Under the pieces are notes generated by a model, which saw only the letters and a list, made by a program, of their open reading frames with translations, did not search any database and was not told the DNA's origin. DNA of 64,000 nt from an uncultured Prevotella sp. (GTDB lineage Bacteria > Bacteroidota > Bacteroidia > Bacteroidales > Bacteroidaceae). The translations under genes and the position numbers were made by a program. The DNA is taken from assembly GCA_947170265.1 (NCBI GenBank), contig CAMVSV010000003.1, positions 44,628 through 108,627 of the forward strand, written 5' to 3'. Below are positions 53,761 to 62,373 of the stretch, in pieces (the first letter of the stretch is position 1; every line of letters starts with the position of its first letter).

Positions 53761-53790
53761 TCCCGCCGGCACTCTGTCTGCGGGATTTTT
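53761..53790 (+). terminator. Terminator after the CBM26-like gene
   Basis: TCCCGC (53761-53766) pairs with GCGGGA (53780-53785) and TTTTT follows directly. Confidence 0.8.
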
Positions 53791-53845
53791 GTTTTATGGA
53801 AATTCATGGAAATTGCAAAATCATTCATCATTTGAATTGAAAAAA

Positions 53846-53877
53846 TTTGGCAGTCTACAAAATAAAACATATCTTTG
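53846..53877 (+). promoter_or_regulatory. Predicted promoter of the second secreted-protein gene
   Basis: TTTG (53846-53849), exactly 20 bp, then TATCTTTG (53870-53877) is a complete consensus. It lies 46 bp before the ATG at 53924 and downstream of the open frame's first ATG at 53789, which supports the later start. Confidence 0.78.
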
Positions 53878-53923
53878 TAAGCAGATACTAACAACATTAA
53901 TCTTTAACCAAAATCAAAAAATT

Positions 53924-55198
53924 ATGAAAAAAACACTACGCACAACCATGTTGTTCGCAATGGCTATGTTCTGTGGAACAACATTTGCACAGGAAGTAAC
54001 TTTTGACTTCACCAATCAGGAAACCTGGAACTTCCCAGCAGATTATGTAACGACAGAAGCAACCTACACGGATGGAACCTACAGCTTCAAGGTTAATGCT
54101 CCTGATCCAGGTCATAAGGTTCGCACGAATAAATCTGGTGAATCTATGGGACTCATTTATGGCAAGAATGGCTCAACCATTACATTCCCTAAGTTTGACT
54201 TTGCCGTTGAGAGAATAGACATCATGGGTAACAGTGACGCATCAGGAAAAGTTGTAACAACCTTCTATGTTGGCGAAGAAGAAGCAAGCAACACATGTAC
54301 TGGAGCAAAAGCTGAAGATGGCAACACTTACATCATTAAGGATGCATTTCAGAAAGCAGGCACTCAATTAGTTCTGAAGACCACAAGTGCTGACAACAAC
54401 CAGATTTCTTCCATCAAGATTTACAAGAAGGGTGATGCTCCAGTAATTGAGCTTCCTAAAGCCGAGAACATTGCTGCATTCATGGCTCTTGACCCAAAGA
54501 CTAAGGCTACCCTCACGCTGACAGATGCTCAGGTGGTTTACAGATGGGATACCGACCAAGGCAACTCACAGACATTTGTTCGTGATGCATCGGGTGCCAT
54601 ACAATTCTACAACGAAGGTCTCGACCTCAAGGTTAACCAGATAGTAAATGGTACCGTTGACCTGACATTTGATATTTTTAAAGGTACCCCTGAAGCCTGT
54701 GAAGCTCCTACTACCAATGCCGACAACCTGACCATTACCGATGGTGAGGAAGCTGAGCCGGTAGAAATTAGCACAAGCGACGTAGCAGACTATGTTAATG
54801 ACCTCGTAGCCATTGAGGGTGAGCTTGAGGAAATCGACGGTTCATACTTCATTGACGACGTACAAGTTTACAACAAGTTCCATGTGGATGCCTATGAAGT
54901 AGAGAAAGACGAAGAAACAGGTGAAATAATCAACAACCCATTGGACAAATATGTAGGTGGCGAAGGCAAAATTATAGGTATAGTTTCTGCCTTCACCAAG
55001 ACCGTTGACGAAAATACAGTGACAACCTATGAAATAGCAATCATTGACGTACAGATTGAAGCAGTGAATGCCATCAGCAGCATCGAAGCAAAGAAAGAAA
55101 ACAAGAATGCTGCAATGTATAATGCTGCCGGTCAGCGTGTAAACAAGAACTTCAAGGGTATGGTTATCATGAACGGCAAGAAATTCATGAACAAATAA
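53924..55198 (+). CDS. Secreted protein of unknown function with the same C-terminal domain
   Basis: The 424-residue protein has a signal peptide (TTMLFAMAMFCGTTFAQE). Residues about 20-165 form a beta-rich domain common in Prevotella secreted proteins (VTFDFTNQETWNFPADYVTT); residues about 170-370 look like an OB-fold-type module (AENIAAFMALDPKTKATLTL and DAQVVYRWDTDQGNSQTFVR). The last 42 residues (AAMYNAAGQRVNKNFKGMV then IMNGKKFMNK) match the end of the CBM26-like protein almost residue for residue. The frame is open from 53789, but the promoter at 53846-53877 and the signal peptide fix the start at 53924. No enzymatic motif is recognised. Confidence 0.85.
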   Translation: MKKTLRTTMLFAMAMFCGTTFAQEVTFDFTNQETWNFPADYVTTEATYTDGTYSFKVNAPDPGHKVRTNKSGESMGLIYGKNGSTITFPKFDFAVERIDIMGNSDASGKVVTTFYVGEEEASNTCTGAKAEDGNTYIIKDAFQKAGTQLVLKTTSADNNQISSIKIYKKGDAPVIELPKAENIAAFMALDPKTKATLTLTDAQVVYRWDTDQGNSQTFVRDASGAIQFYNEGLDLKVNQIVNGTVDLTFDIFKGTPEACEAPTTNADNLTITDGEEAEPVEISTSDVADYVNDLVAIEGELEEIDGSYFIDDVQVYNKFHVDAYEVEKDEETGEIINNPLDKYVGGEGKIIGIVSAFTKTVDENTVTTYEIAIIDVQIEAVNAISSIEAKKENKNAAMYNAAGQRVNKNFKGMVIMNGKKFMNK

Positions 55199-55226
55199 GC
55201 ATCATAACATAACTGAAACTTAAAGG

Positions 55227-55266
55227 AAATCCCGCTCTGCGACATTTGCAAAGCGGGATTTCTTTT
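55227..55266 (+). terminator. Terminator after the second secreted-protein gene
   Basis: AAATCCCGCT pairs with AGCGGGATTT (55252-55261) over 10 bp, followed by CTTTT. Confidence 0.8.
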
Positions 55267-55327
55267 GCTATGACAAGACTTAAACCTGACCTTGAGACTA
55301 ATCACAGCAGTAGTCGTAAAAAATAAA

Positions 55328-55359
55328 AATCCCAGCCTACATAATTAAAGGCTGGGATT
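55328..55359 (-). terminator. Terminator of the glycogen operon
   Basis: AATCCCAGCCT (55328-55338) pairs with AGGCTGGGATT (55349-55359); on the minus strand TTTTATTTT follows. It lies 20 bp after the GH57 stop. Confidence 0.82.
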
Positions 55360-55379
55360 AACAGTATAAATGTCTGAAA

Positions 55380-56804
55380 TTATTTCTTTGTAGCAGCTTT
55401 CTTCTCTGTTACCTTTTTCTCAGCAGTTTTCTTTTCTGTCGAAGCAGCTTTCTTTGCCACAGCCTTCTTGGGCTTATCAAGCTGTGCACGGAGCTTGTCG
55501 CTTGCTGCTTCAATCTTTTCAATCTTAGTCTGCAAACGTACAATCTCTTTCTCCTTCATGGCAATTTCGTCACCTTGGTTCTTAATGGTGGTGAGGAGAG
55601 CATTGAGCTCATCGTTGTCAATGTCTTCTGGATAGAGGCTGTTTACACGGTTAATGAAGTCGCCGAGAATGTTCATATAGTTGGTGAAAGCATCAAAAGG
55701 ACTGCTGTAGATACCACGATCCACACCCACGTTGCTGGGTTTGGTCGTCATGAACCTGAAATTGTTTGATGCCTGCAGGTAGTCCCAGTCTTGGTTTATG
55801 CGCTTGTCGTTGGCAATGCGCACCCTGTCAGCCACGCTGTAGAGCTTGTTGAAGGCCTCACGCTGCATGGGGTTGCCGAGCCAGCTGCTCACATCGCGCT
55901 CTTCGTCGGTCCATGACAGCGTGTCTGGCACGTCAAGGGCACCCACGCTCTTCATCTTCATACATATCTCCGACGGTGTGGAGAAGGTTATTCCCCTCTG
56001 CTTGGCGCATGCCGGTATGGCATGGAGGAAATCGAGTATGTTGCTTGAGAGCGGCTGGGCAATGCCAAGAGCCGAAAGCTCCATGAAGATGTTTATGATC
56101 TGGCTTTCTTCCGGATGGCTCGCTATCTCATCAACGTAGTTGTCAGCAAAGAGAGGATAACCTTCCCAGTCACTGTTGTTGAAGCGCAGAGAGATGTCAT
56201 CGCTGAGCTTCACGTCACGCAGCAATAGCTTGAGGTTTGGAGCCATGGCGCAATGATAGATGTAGTGAGGCGATTTCCACCCGAGCACATGCTTGGCACC
56301 CTCGGTGAGCATGCCCTTGAAGCCCATTCGTGCTGCCTGAGCACCGATATCATCGTTATAGATGAGTGAAGAGTTGCGGAGCACTTTAGGAGTCTGTCCG
56401 AAATACTCTTTAATCTTTGCCATCTGTTTCTTCACGTCAGCAGCAAAGCTCTCTTCGTTTACAAGCGATGAAAGACCATGAGAATAAGGTTCGGCAATGA
56501 ACTCCACGCATCCCGTTTCATTGAGTTCCTGCAATTTCTCGATAACCTGTGGAGCATACATCTCAAGTTGCTCAATGCCTACTCCAGAAAGGGAGAACGC
56601 CACCTTGAAATATTTACCGTTCTCACGAATCATCTGAAGGAGTGTTTCCAGAGCCGGCATGTAGGAACGCTCGGCTGTATCTGTTATGGTATGCTCATTC
56701 TCGTAGTCGTCGTAATAGTAATGGTCTGTACCGATGTCGAAGAAACGGTAACGTTTCAGATGTATTATCTGATGTATCTCAAAATATAAGCAAATTGTCT
56801 TCAT
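55380..56804 (-). CDS. Glycoside hydrolase family 57 protein with Lys/Ala-rich tail
   Basis: The 474-residue protein belongs to GH57 (alpha-amylase/4-alpha-glucanotransferase type): ICLYFEIHQIIHLKRYRFFD at the start, CVEFIAEPYSHGLSSLV around residues 99-114, and NSSLIYNDDIGAQAARMGFK. The N-terminal catalytic barrel is followed by a helical region and a coiled coil (about 415-445), and then a tail from about residue 446 rich in Lys and Ala (KKAASTEKKTAEKKVTEKKA) like histone H1. Last gene of the debranching-enzyme operon, so it acts on glycogen or maltodextrin in the cytoplasm; there is no signal peptide. The tail is unusual and may bind nucleic acid or an acidic polymer. Confidence 0.9.
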   Translation of the reverse strand: MKTICLYFEIHQIIHLKRYRFFDIGTDHYYYDDYENEHTITDTAERSYMPALETLLQMIRENGKYFKVAFSLSGVGIEQLEMYAPQVIEKLQELNETGCVEFIAEPYSHGLSSLVNEESFAADVKKQMAKIKEYFGQTPKVLRNSSLIYNDDIGAQAARMGFKGMLTEGAKHVLGWKSPHYIYHCAMAPNLKLLLRDVKLSDDISLRFNNSDWEGYPLFADNYVDEIASHPEESQIINIFMELSALGIAQPLSSNILDFLHAIPACAKQRGITFSTPSEICMKMKSVGALDVPDTLSWTDEERDVSSWLGNPMQREAFNKLYSVADRVRIANDKRINQDWDYLQASNNFRFMTTKPSNVGVDRGIYSSPFDAFTNYMNILGDFINRVNSLYPEDIDNDELNALLTTIKNQGDEIAMKEKEIVRLQTKIEKIEAASDKLRAQLDKPKKAVAKKAASTEKKTAEKKVTEKKAATKK

Positions 56805-56843
56805 AATCCTTAATTATCAATTGTCAATTATCAATTTAAGTTG

Positions 56844-58112
56844 TTAAACCCATCCCAAGGTTCTCATGTAGAGTTCGCGAATCCATGCACCAACCTTCAC
56901 CCAGGTAATCTGGTCAACCTCGCGTTTTCCCTCTTCCTGCAGATAGCGGAAAAGGCTCTCATTGTGGCAGATGGAATACATAGCGTCGGCAATAGCATGA
57001 ATGTCCCAATAGTCAACTTTTATACAGTTGTGGAGAATTTCGGCACATCCGCTCTGCTTGGAGATAATGGTAGGCGTGCCACACTGCATGGCTTCAAGCG
57101 GCGAGATGCCGAAAGGCTCACTCACCGACGGCATCACATAGACATCGGAGTCTTTGAGACACTCGTAGACTTGCTTGCCACGCATGAAACCAGGGAAGTG
57201 GAAACGGTCGGCAATGCCTCTTTCAGCAGCAAGATAAATCATCTGATCCATCATGTCACCACTGCCGGCAAAGCAGAAACGAACGTTGCGTGTACGGTGA
57301 AGCACCATGTTTGCCGCCTCAACGAAATATTCCGGACCTTTCTGCATGGTTATACGACCGAGGAAAGTAACTACCTTTTCCTTGCCAGTGTGGTCGGGAC
57401 GCGGTATAGCTTGAAGCTCTTCCTTCAGAGGATATACTGCATTGTGCACCGTAAAACACTTTTTCGGGTCTTGGTGATAGTGGTTGATGACAGTCTGGCG
57501 AGTGAGTTCCGACACGCACATTATGCAGTCGGCATTGTCCATTCCGTCTTTCTCAATGCCATAGACCGTGGGGTTGACTTTTCCGCGCGAACGGTCGAAA
57601 TCGGTGGCATGAACATGTATGCACAATGGTTTACCACTTACGCTCTTGGCATGTATTCCGGCAGGGTATGTTAGCCAGTCGTGAGCATGAATAATGTCAA
57701 ACTCTTCTGTGCGTGCCACCACTCCGGCTATGATTGAATAGTTGTTAATCTCTTCGTGAAGATTAGATGGATAACCTCCGGCGAACTCCATGCAACCGAG
57801 GTCATTGACATTCATATAGTTGAAGTCGGCATAAATATTATCTCTTAACTTGAAATAGTAATCGGGATTCATGATGTTGCCCACACGCTGACCGACATAG
57901 TCGCGATTGACATCACGCCATGCTATTGGCACGGCATTCATGGCAATGATGCGGGCTGCATGCTGCTCCTCATCGCCGAAGGGATGCGGCAGACAGAGTG
58001 CTATTTCCACATCACCTTGGGCTTTCAAACCTTCAGATATTCCATAGTTAGCGGTAGCAAGACCTCCAAACACATGAGGAGGATACTCCCATCCAAACAT
58101 TAATACTTTCAT
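56844..58112 (-). CDS. GT4-family glycosyltransferase (glycogen synthase-like)
   Basis: The 422-residue protein is a GT-B enzyme: MKVLMFGWEYPPHVFGGLAT with the glycogen-synthase-like GGLA loop, DIIHAHDWLTYPAGIHAKS in the N-terminal half, and FLGRITMQKGPEYFVEAANM with VMPSVSEPFGISPLEAMQCG in the donor-binding half. The E-x7-E motif is EPFGISPLE. In Bacteroidota this gene follows the debranching enzyme and precedes GH57, and it is believed to make glycogen from ADP- or UDP-glucose. It lies 19 bp after the debranching gene and 39 bp before GH57. Confidence 0.92.
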   Translation of the reverse strand: MKVLMFGWEYPPHVFGGLATANYGISEGLKAQGDVEIALCLPHPFGDEEQHAARIIAMNAVPIAWRDVNRDYVGQRVGNIMNPDYYFKLRDNIYADFNYMNVNDLGCMEFAGGYPSNLHEEINNYSIIAGVVARTEEFDIIHAHDWLTYPAGIHAKSVSGKPLCIHVHATDFDRSRGKVNPTVYGIEKDGMDNADCIMCVSELTRQTVINHYHQDPKKCFTVHNAVYPLKEELQAIPRPDHTGKEKVVTFLGRITMQKGPEYFVEAANMVLHRTRNVRFCFAGSGDMMDQMIYLAAERGIADRFHFPGFMRGKQVYECLKDSDVYVMPSVSEPFGISPLEAMQCGTPTIISKQSGCAEILHNCIKVDYWDIHAIADAMYSICHNESLFRYLQEEGKREVDQITWVKVGAWIRELYMRTLGWV

Positions 58113-58131
58113 AGTATGTTCCTCCTATAGT

Positions 58132-60078
58132 TTAGAATTGATATTGATATTTCTCCAACAGCTCAAGAGCACGGAGTATCTCACCTACGTTCATGGCGAA
58201 CGAGGTGGCTCCACGACCATGGAACGGAGGGTTGCCGTCGAAGAGTTCGCTGATGGTGCCCAGTGCATGGTATGACATCTCATCTTCATATCCTACCATC
58301 TGACGCTCAAGGAAACTCAGTCGTGTACGCTTGTAAAGTTTCAGACATGCTTCCATGTAAAATCCTCCGAGCCACGGCCATGCCGTTCCTTGATGGTAAG
58401 CATAATCGCGCTGTGTCTGTGGACCAACATAGATTGGATTATATCCACCACTCTTTGGCGACAGTGAACGCAATCCTTTCGGAGTGAGCAACTCACGGGT
58501 ACAGATATCAAGCACACTCTTCTTCTGCTGTTTGTCAAGTGGGGAATAGTCAAGGGCAACAGCGAAGATCATATTAGGACGTACACTCCAATCCATCATA
58601 TTACCATCAACATAATCAAAGAGGTAGCCATACTCATTGAGGAAGGTGTTGATGAAAGACGACTTCACCTTCTCTGCCAGGCTTTCAAGAGTGGTTGCCC
58701 TGTCAGAGTCGTTCTTTTCAGCTGACAGCATAGCAGCAAAGCGTAAGGCATTATACCATAATGCGTTGAACTCAACGATGAAGCCTGTTCGTGGAACCAC
58801 GGGACGGCCGTTGGCAGTGGAGTTCATCCATGTCACGGCTTCATCCTTACCGTCAGTGTGAACCAGTCCATTGTCTTCTACGGTGAGGTTGGGATGCTTC
58901 TGCGCAAGGATATAGTCAACAATATCCTGAACAAGCTGTCCATACATTTCCATGCCTTTCTCCTTGCCAGCAGCCTTGAAATACTGCTGCACAGCCCATA
59001 TTGCCCAAAGGGGAACATCAGGCTTTTCAATCTCATAGATTTTCCCTTGAGGCTTGCCTTCCATGAAATTGCGAAGCTCTCGTTCCGCGCTCTTCATGAC
59101 AAGTTCAAAATAGTCTTGCTCCTTAATGGAGAGGGTGAGACCGGGAAGAGCTATAAACGTGTCTCTCGCACGGCACTTGAACCACGGATAACCGGCAATG
59201 AGATAACGTTCGTCGTTCTTTGTGCGATAGTGGAACTGATGGGCTGCATTCACCAGACAATGGAAGAAATTGTCGCGTGGAGCACGGAACCCGACCTCCT
59301 CGTCGAAAAGCTTCTTTAGCTTGCTGGTTTTTATCTCCGATGTTGACGCAGCAAACACAATGCTCTCACCTTTCTTAATCTTCATTTCGAAGTAGCCGGG
59401 AACATATAGGTCTTCATTGGAAGCATATCCGCGCTCTTGCTCTTTGGGATATTCCACTCCACGATACCAATCGGGCTGGAATACAAATTCGTTTTTCTTT
59501 GAGAACTGCATGAACAGGTCGGGATAGCCGGCATACATACATGTACGGATGCCATTGTCAACTTCATGATAAACCCTTGAAGCCGTGGAGTTTTCATGAG
59601 TAAACTGTCTCACGCTACGGAAAGCGAGAAAAGGCTTGAAACGAAGAATCGTGGGAGAATGTGCGTCTTCAAGGGTGTAGCGTATGAGCAAACGATCTTC
59701 ATAGGCTTGGAACAGGAACTCCTTTTTCAGGATTACTCCTCCCACCCTATAGATAGTGGTGGGCACCTTGTCGCAATCAAATTCACGAATGTACTTATGC
59801 CCCTTGGGGCTGAAGTTGTTTCCCTGATATTTGTGAAGTCCGAGATTGAACTCAGCACCGTGCTGAACAACTGTTACGTCAAGAGATGAAAGCAACACAT
59901 GGTTTTCATCATCAAGCTCAGGCACGGGTACAACGAGCAATCCATGATACTTACGGATGTTGCAGTCAACGATTGTCGAGCAGGAATACGCTCCGGAACG
60001 ATTTGTCCGAAGCAACTCTTTCGGCAATGCCTCTTGCAAGTTGGTCATCAGGGATTTTTCAAATCGTAGATAACTCAT
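58132..60078 (-). CDS. Glycogen debranching enzyme (amylo-alpha-1,6-glucosidase)
   Basis: The 648-residue cytoplasmic protein has a GDE_N beta-sandwich (KELLRTNRSGAYSCSTIVDC, NIRKYHGLLVVPVPELDD) and a C-terminal (alpha/alpha)6 barrel of the GH133 type (YPWFKCRARDTFIALPG, WMNSTANGRPVVPRTGFIVE, DYAYHQGTAWPWLGGFY). Such enzymes cleave alpha-1,6 branches. It is the first gene of the glycogen operon, behind a consensus promoter at 60170-60200. The bacterial family is shorter than the animal enzyme, as here. With GT4 and GH57 it forms the common Bacteroidota glycogen module. Confidence 0.95.
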   Translation of the reverse strand: MSYLRFEKSLMTNLQEALPKELLRTNRSGAYSCSTIVDCNIRKYHGLLVVPVPELDDENHVLLSSLDVTVVQHGAEFNLGLHKYQGNNFSPKGHKYIREFDCDKVPTTIYRVGGVILKKEFLFQAYEDRLLIRYTLEDAHSPTILRFKPFLAFRSVRQFTHENSTASRVYHEVDNGIRTCMYAGYPDLFMQFSKKNEFVFQPDWYRGVEYPKEQERGYASNEDLYVPGYFEMKIKKGESIVFAASTSEIKTSKLKKLFDEEVGFRAPRDNFFHCLVNAAHQFHYRTKNDERYLIAGYPWFKCRARDTFIALPGLTLSIKEQDYFELVMKSAERELRNFMEGKPQGKIYEIEKPDVPLWAIWAVQQYFKAAGKEKGMEMYGQLVQDIVDYILAQKHPNLTVEDNGLVHTDGKDEAVTWMNSTANGRPVVPRTGFIVEFNALWYNALRFAAMLSAEKNDSDRATTLESLAEKVKSSFINTFLNEYGYLFDYVDGNMMDWSVRPNMIFAVALDYSPLDKQQKKSVLDICTRELLTPKGLRSLSPKSGGYNPIYVGPQTQRDYAYHQGTAWPWLGGFYMEACLKLYKRTRLSFLERQMVGYEDEMSYHALGTISELFDGNPPFHGRGATSFAMNVGEILRALELLEKYQYQF

Positions 60079-60169
60079 GTTTTTTAAGGTATTTAAGTTA
60101 AATGTTTTTAGAATGTTTCGATTTCATAGTCAAAGGCTGTGCATTTCGGTGCAATGCACATTGGCTCTC

Positions 60170-60200
60170 CAAAGTTACATTATTTTGGGGAAACTACAAA
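60170..60200 (-). promoter_or_regulatory. Predicted promoter of the glycogen operon
   Basis: On the minus strand TTTG (60200-60197), 19 bp and TAACTTTG (60177-60170) match the consensus. It lies 92 bp before the ATG of the debranching-enzyme gene. Confidence 0.7.
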
Positions 60201-60202
60201 AT

Positions 60203-60236
60203 AATAGGTGTGATTTCTATGAAAACCACACCTATT
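60203..60236 (-). terminator. Hairpin after the lipid kinase gene, likely terminator
   Basis: AATAGGTGTG (60203-60212) pairs with CACACCTATT (60227-60236). On the minus strand ATTTTG follows, but this is also the -33 side of the next promoter, so terminator and promoter are nearly adjacent. Confidence 0.6.
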
Positions 60237-60321
60237 ACGATAGTATAATAATATGATGTTAATAAGTTGCTAAACCTAAACAGTGTTTTTGTCGGTTTAC
60301 ATTCATAAAAGAAGGAAAATG

Positions 60322-61260
60322 CTACTCTGGCATGAGGAAATTAACAACTTCCTGTTCAACATTTACAGAGAATGGTCCGTTAGGTGCACCACTGAGCAAG
60401 CGTCCGTCAATTCCTACCAAGGCATGTTCTGCAAATTCAAACTCCACCTTACGGGTGCGGAACGGATGCACACTACGATGGTTGAGAAATTTGCCTTTAA
60501 GGAACAAGTAAATGCCTTCAAAAAGTTGAGTCATCTCAGGATGGTAGACCACAGAGACATCGAGCAAACCATTGTATGGCACGGCATTGGGTGTTTGTCC
60601 ATATCCAGAGGCGTTACCTACACATACTGTCATTATCTTTCTCTTGATGGTATCTTCATTGATGTTGATCTTCATCATATATTCCATTCTCTGAAAAACA
60701 AGGAGAATAAACGATATGATAAACGACAATGTTCTTGAACCAAAGATATGTCGTGTCTGCCTACGCAGGTTCATAATGGAAGCGACGAGTCCCACATTCA
60801 CGCAATTAAGAAAATAACGGTGACACTTTTCGCCCTTCTTGTTCTTGTAACGAAGGCATCCAAGGTCAATCTTTCTCAATCTGCGGGACTTGAGCCATGC
60901 TACATTTTTTTCTACCTCTCCCTCATTGAATCCCCAGAAATGAGCGAAATCGTTCATAAGCCCGTTGGGTATGACACCCAAAGCTATGCTGTTGCGCGTC
61001 TCTTTATCACATTGCATGAGACAGTTGACTGCATCATTGAGTGCTGAGTCACCACCAACAATGACGATGGTTTTATAGCCATTGTTGATCATCATCTTTA
61101 TAAGACGGTCCACACTACCAACACTTTCACTTTGTATCTTGTCATAGGAAATATGCTGGTCGGTCAAGGCACGCTCAACCCTTTCCCACTTTCGGGAAGG
61201 ATTACTCAAGATACCTCCTTTAGGGCAATACAAGATACCCCATTTGTCGTCGTTTATCAT
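60322..61260 (-). CDS. Diacylglycerol/lipid kinase-family protein
   Basis: The 312-residue protein belongs to the DAGK-catalytic family (YegS/DgkB-like). The ATP-binding loop reads IVGGDSALNDAVNCLM, where the usual motif is GGDGT; Ser-Ala here replaces Gly-Thr. Other motifs fit: LGVIPNGLMNDFAHFWGF in place of GTxNDFAR, and FEFAEHALVGIDGRLLSG with the C-terminal D-G-E-like segment. It has no signal peptide, acts probably at the membrane face, and may phosphorylate diacylglycerol or a sphingolipid-type lipid. Bacteroidota make sphingolipids, but this substrate is inference. Function of the altered loop is uncertain. Confidence 0.85.
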   Translation of the reverse strand: MINDDKWGILYCPKGGILSNPSRKWERVERALTDQHISYDKIQSESVGSVDRLIKMMINNGYKTIVIVGGDSALNDAVNCLMQCDKETRNSIALGVIPNGLMNDFAHFWGFNEGEVEKNVAWLKSRRLRKIDLGCLRYKNKKGEKCHRYFLNCVNVGLVASIMNLRRQTRHIFGSRTLSFIISFILLVFQRMEYMMKININEDTIKRKIMTVCVGNASGYGQTPNAVPYNGLLDVSVVYHPEMTQLFEGIYLFLKGKFLNHRSVHPFRTRKVEFEFAEHALVGIDGRLLSGAPNGPFSVNVEQEVVNFLMPE

Positions 61261-61316
61261 GCTTTTATCTCTATTCTATATGCTCAGATGAATTAATGAA
61301 AGGATTGTTTTCGCTG

Positions 61317-61346
61317 CAAAAATAGTTGTTTTAATTTAAAAATCAA
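61317..61346 (-). promoter_or_regulatory. Predicted promoter of the lipid kinase gene
   Basis: On the minus strand TTG (61346-61344), 19 bp and TATTTTTG (61324-61317) match the consensus, at the end of miaA. Confidence 0.55.
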
Positions 61347-62278
61347 CTATTTAGGTCTAAAAGTTGCAAAATATCACCAACCTTTTCTTCCATTTGTTTT
61401 GAAGCGTCTATCCAATGGATAGTAAATCCTCGTCGCTCCATACCCCGGAACCAGGTCATCTGCCGCTTGGCAAACTGATGAATGGCAATCTCCAGCTGAC
61501 GGAACATCTCCTCATACGAGCATTTTCCTATGACATATTCCGTCACAAACTTATATTCCAGGCCGTAATAGATCAAATCCTCGGCAGGTATTCCATCTTC
61601 GAGCAACCCGCGGATCTCTTCTACCATGCCGTTGTCGAGTCGCTGCCGTAGCCTCTTGGTAATCTTCTCGCGTCGTAGCTCACGACTGATGTCAACACCT
61701 ATTAATATATATGGTATCTCTGGAAACGGTCTGACAGGTGTCGGCGTGTGAAGATTGTACTCTTCTATCTCTATGGCTCGTATAGCACGCTGACAAGAAT
61801 CAACATCCGTTGTGTTGTGCATCAGAGAGCGGTTTTGTTCTTTAAGCGACTTCAATATCTCTGTAAGTTCTTCAAGTGACTTTCCTTCCAGACTATTTCT
61901 CAACTCTGGATTCTGTGGTACAGGAGACAGTTGGTAGCCCTTAAGCACCGATTCTACATACAAACCAGTACCGCCACAAAGAATTGGCACCACTCCCCTA
62001 TTAATAATATCATTGTATGCTAACAAGAAATCTTGCTGATATTCAAAGAGATTGTACTTTGTACCAGGCTCACAAATGTCTATCAAATGATACGGTATGG
62101 AACCGTATTCAGCCAGATCCTTACCTGTACCTATGTCCATGCCTCGGTAGACTTGCCGGGAGTCGGCTGAGATTATCTCTGCATGCCTTCCCTGTTGAAG
62201 AATGCGACATGCAACAGCAACCGCAAGACTTGTCTTGCCAGAGGCTGTTGGTCCGATTATTGTGATTAGTTTGTTCAT
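61343..62278 (-). CDS. miaA: tRNA dimethylallyltransferase
   Basis: The 311-residue enzyme adds a dimethylallyl group to A37 of tRNAs that read U-starting codons. The P-loop is IIGPTASGKTSLAVAVA; the SADSRQVYRGMDIGTGKDLA segment binds substrate; PILCGGTGLYVESVLKGY and a basic C-terminal part (FAKRQMTWFRGMERR) follow, all as in MiaA. Length is typical. It stands 82 bp before the lipid kinase gene on the same strand, and the stop overlaps the predicted promoter of that gene. Confidence 0.97.
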   Translation of the reverse strand: MNKLITIIGPTASGKTSLAVAVACRILQQGRHAEIISADSRQVYRGMDIGTGKDLAEYGSIPYHLIDICEPGTKYNLFEYQQDFLLAYNDIINRGVVPILCGGTGLYVESVLKGYQLSPVPQNPELRNSLEGKSLEELTEILKSLKEQNRSLMHNTTDVDSCQRAIRAIEIEEYNLHTPTPVRPFPEIPYILIGVDISRELRREKITKRLRQRLDNGMVEEIRGLLEDGIPAEDLIYYGLEYKFVTEYVIGKCSYEEMFRQLEIAIHQFAKRQMTWFRGMERRGFTIHWIDASKQMEEKVGDILQLLDLNS

Positions 62279-62328
62279 CTGGCTAATGAATGTTGCCGTG
62301 AAAAGACAATATTTTGTTTACTCAAAAA

Positions 62329-62350
62329 GGGCGGATAATGACATCCGCCC
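62329..62350 (-). terminator. Terminator of the secreted unknown gene
   Basis: GGGCGGAT and ATCCGCCC form an 8-bp GC-rich stem; on the minus strand TTTTTGAG follows. It lies 24 bp after the stop codon. Confidence 0.8.
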
Positions 62351-62373
62351 GTATAGACTTAATATGTGATTAT

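Noticed and set aside
53789..53923. N-terminal extension of the second secreted protein
   Set aside because: A full-consensus promoter lies inside this stretch and the signal peptide begins at 53924.
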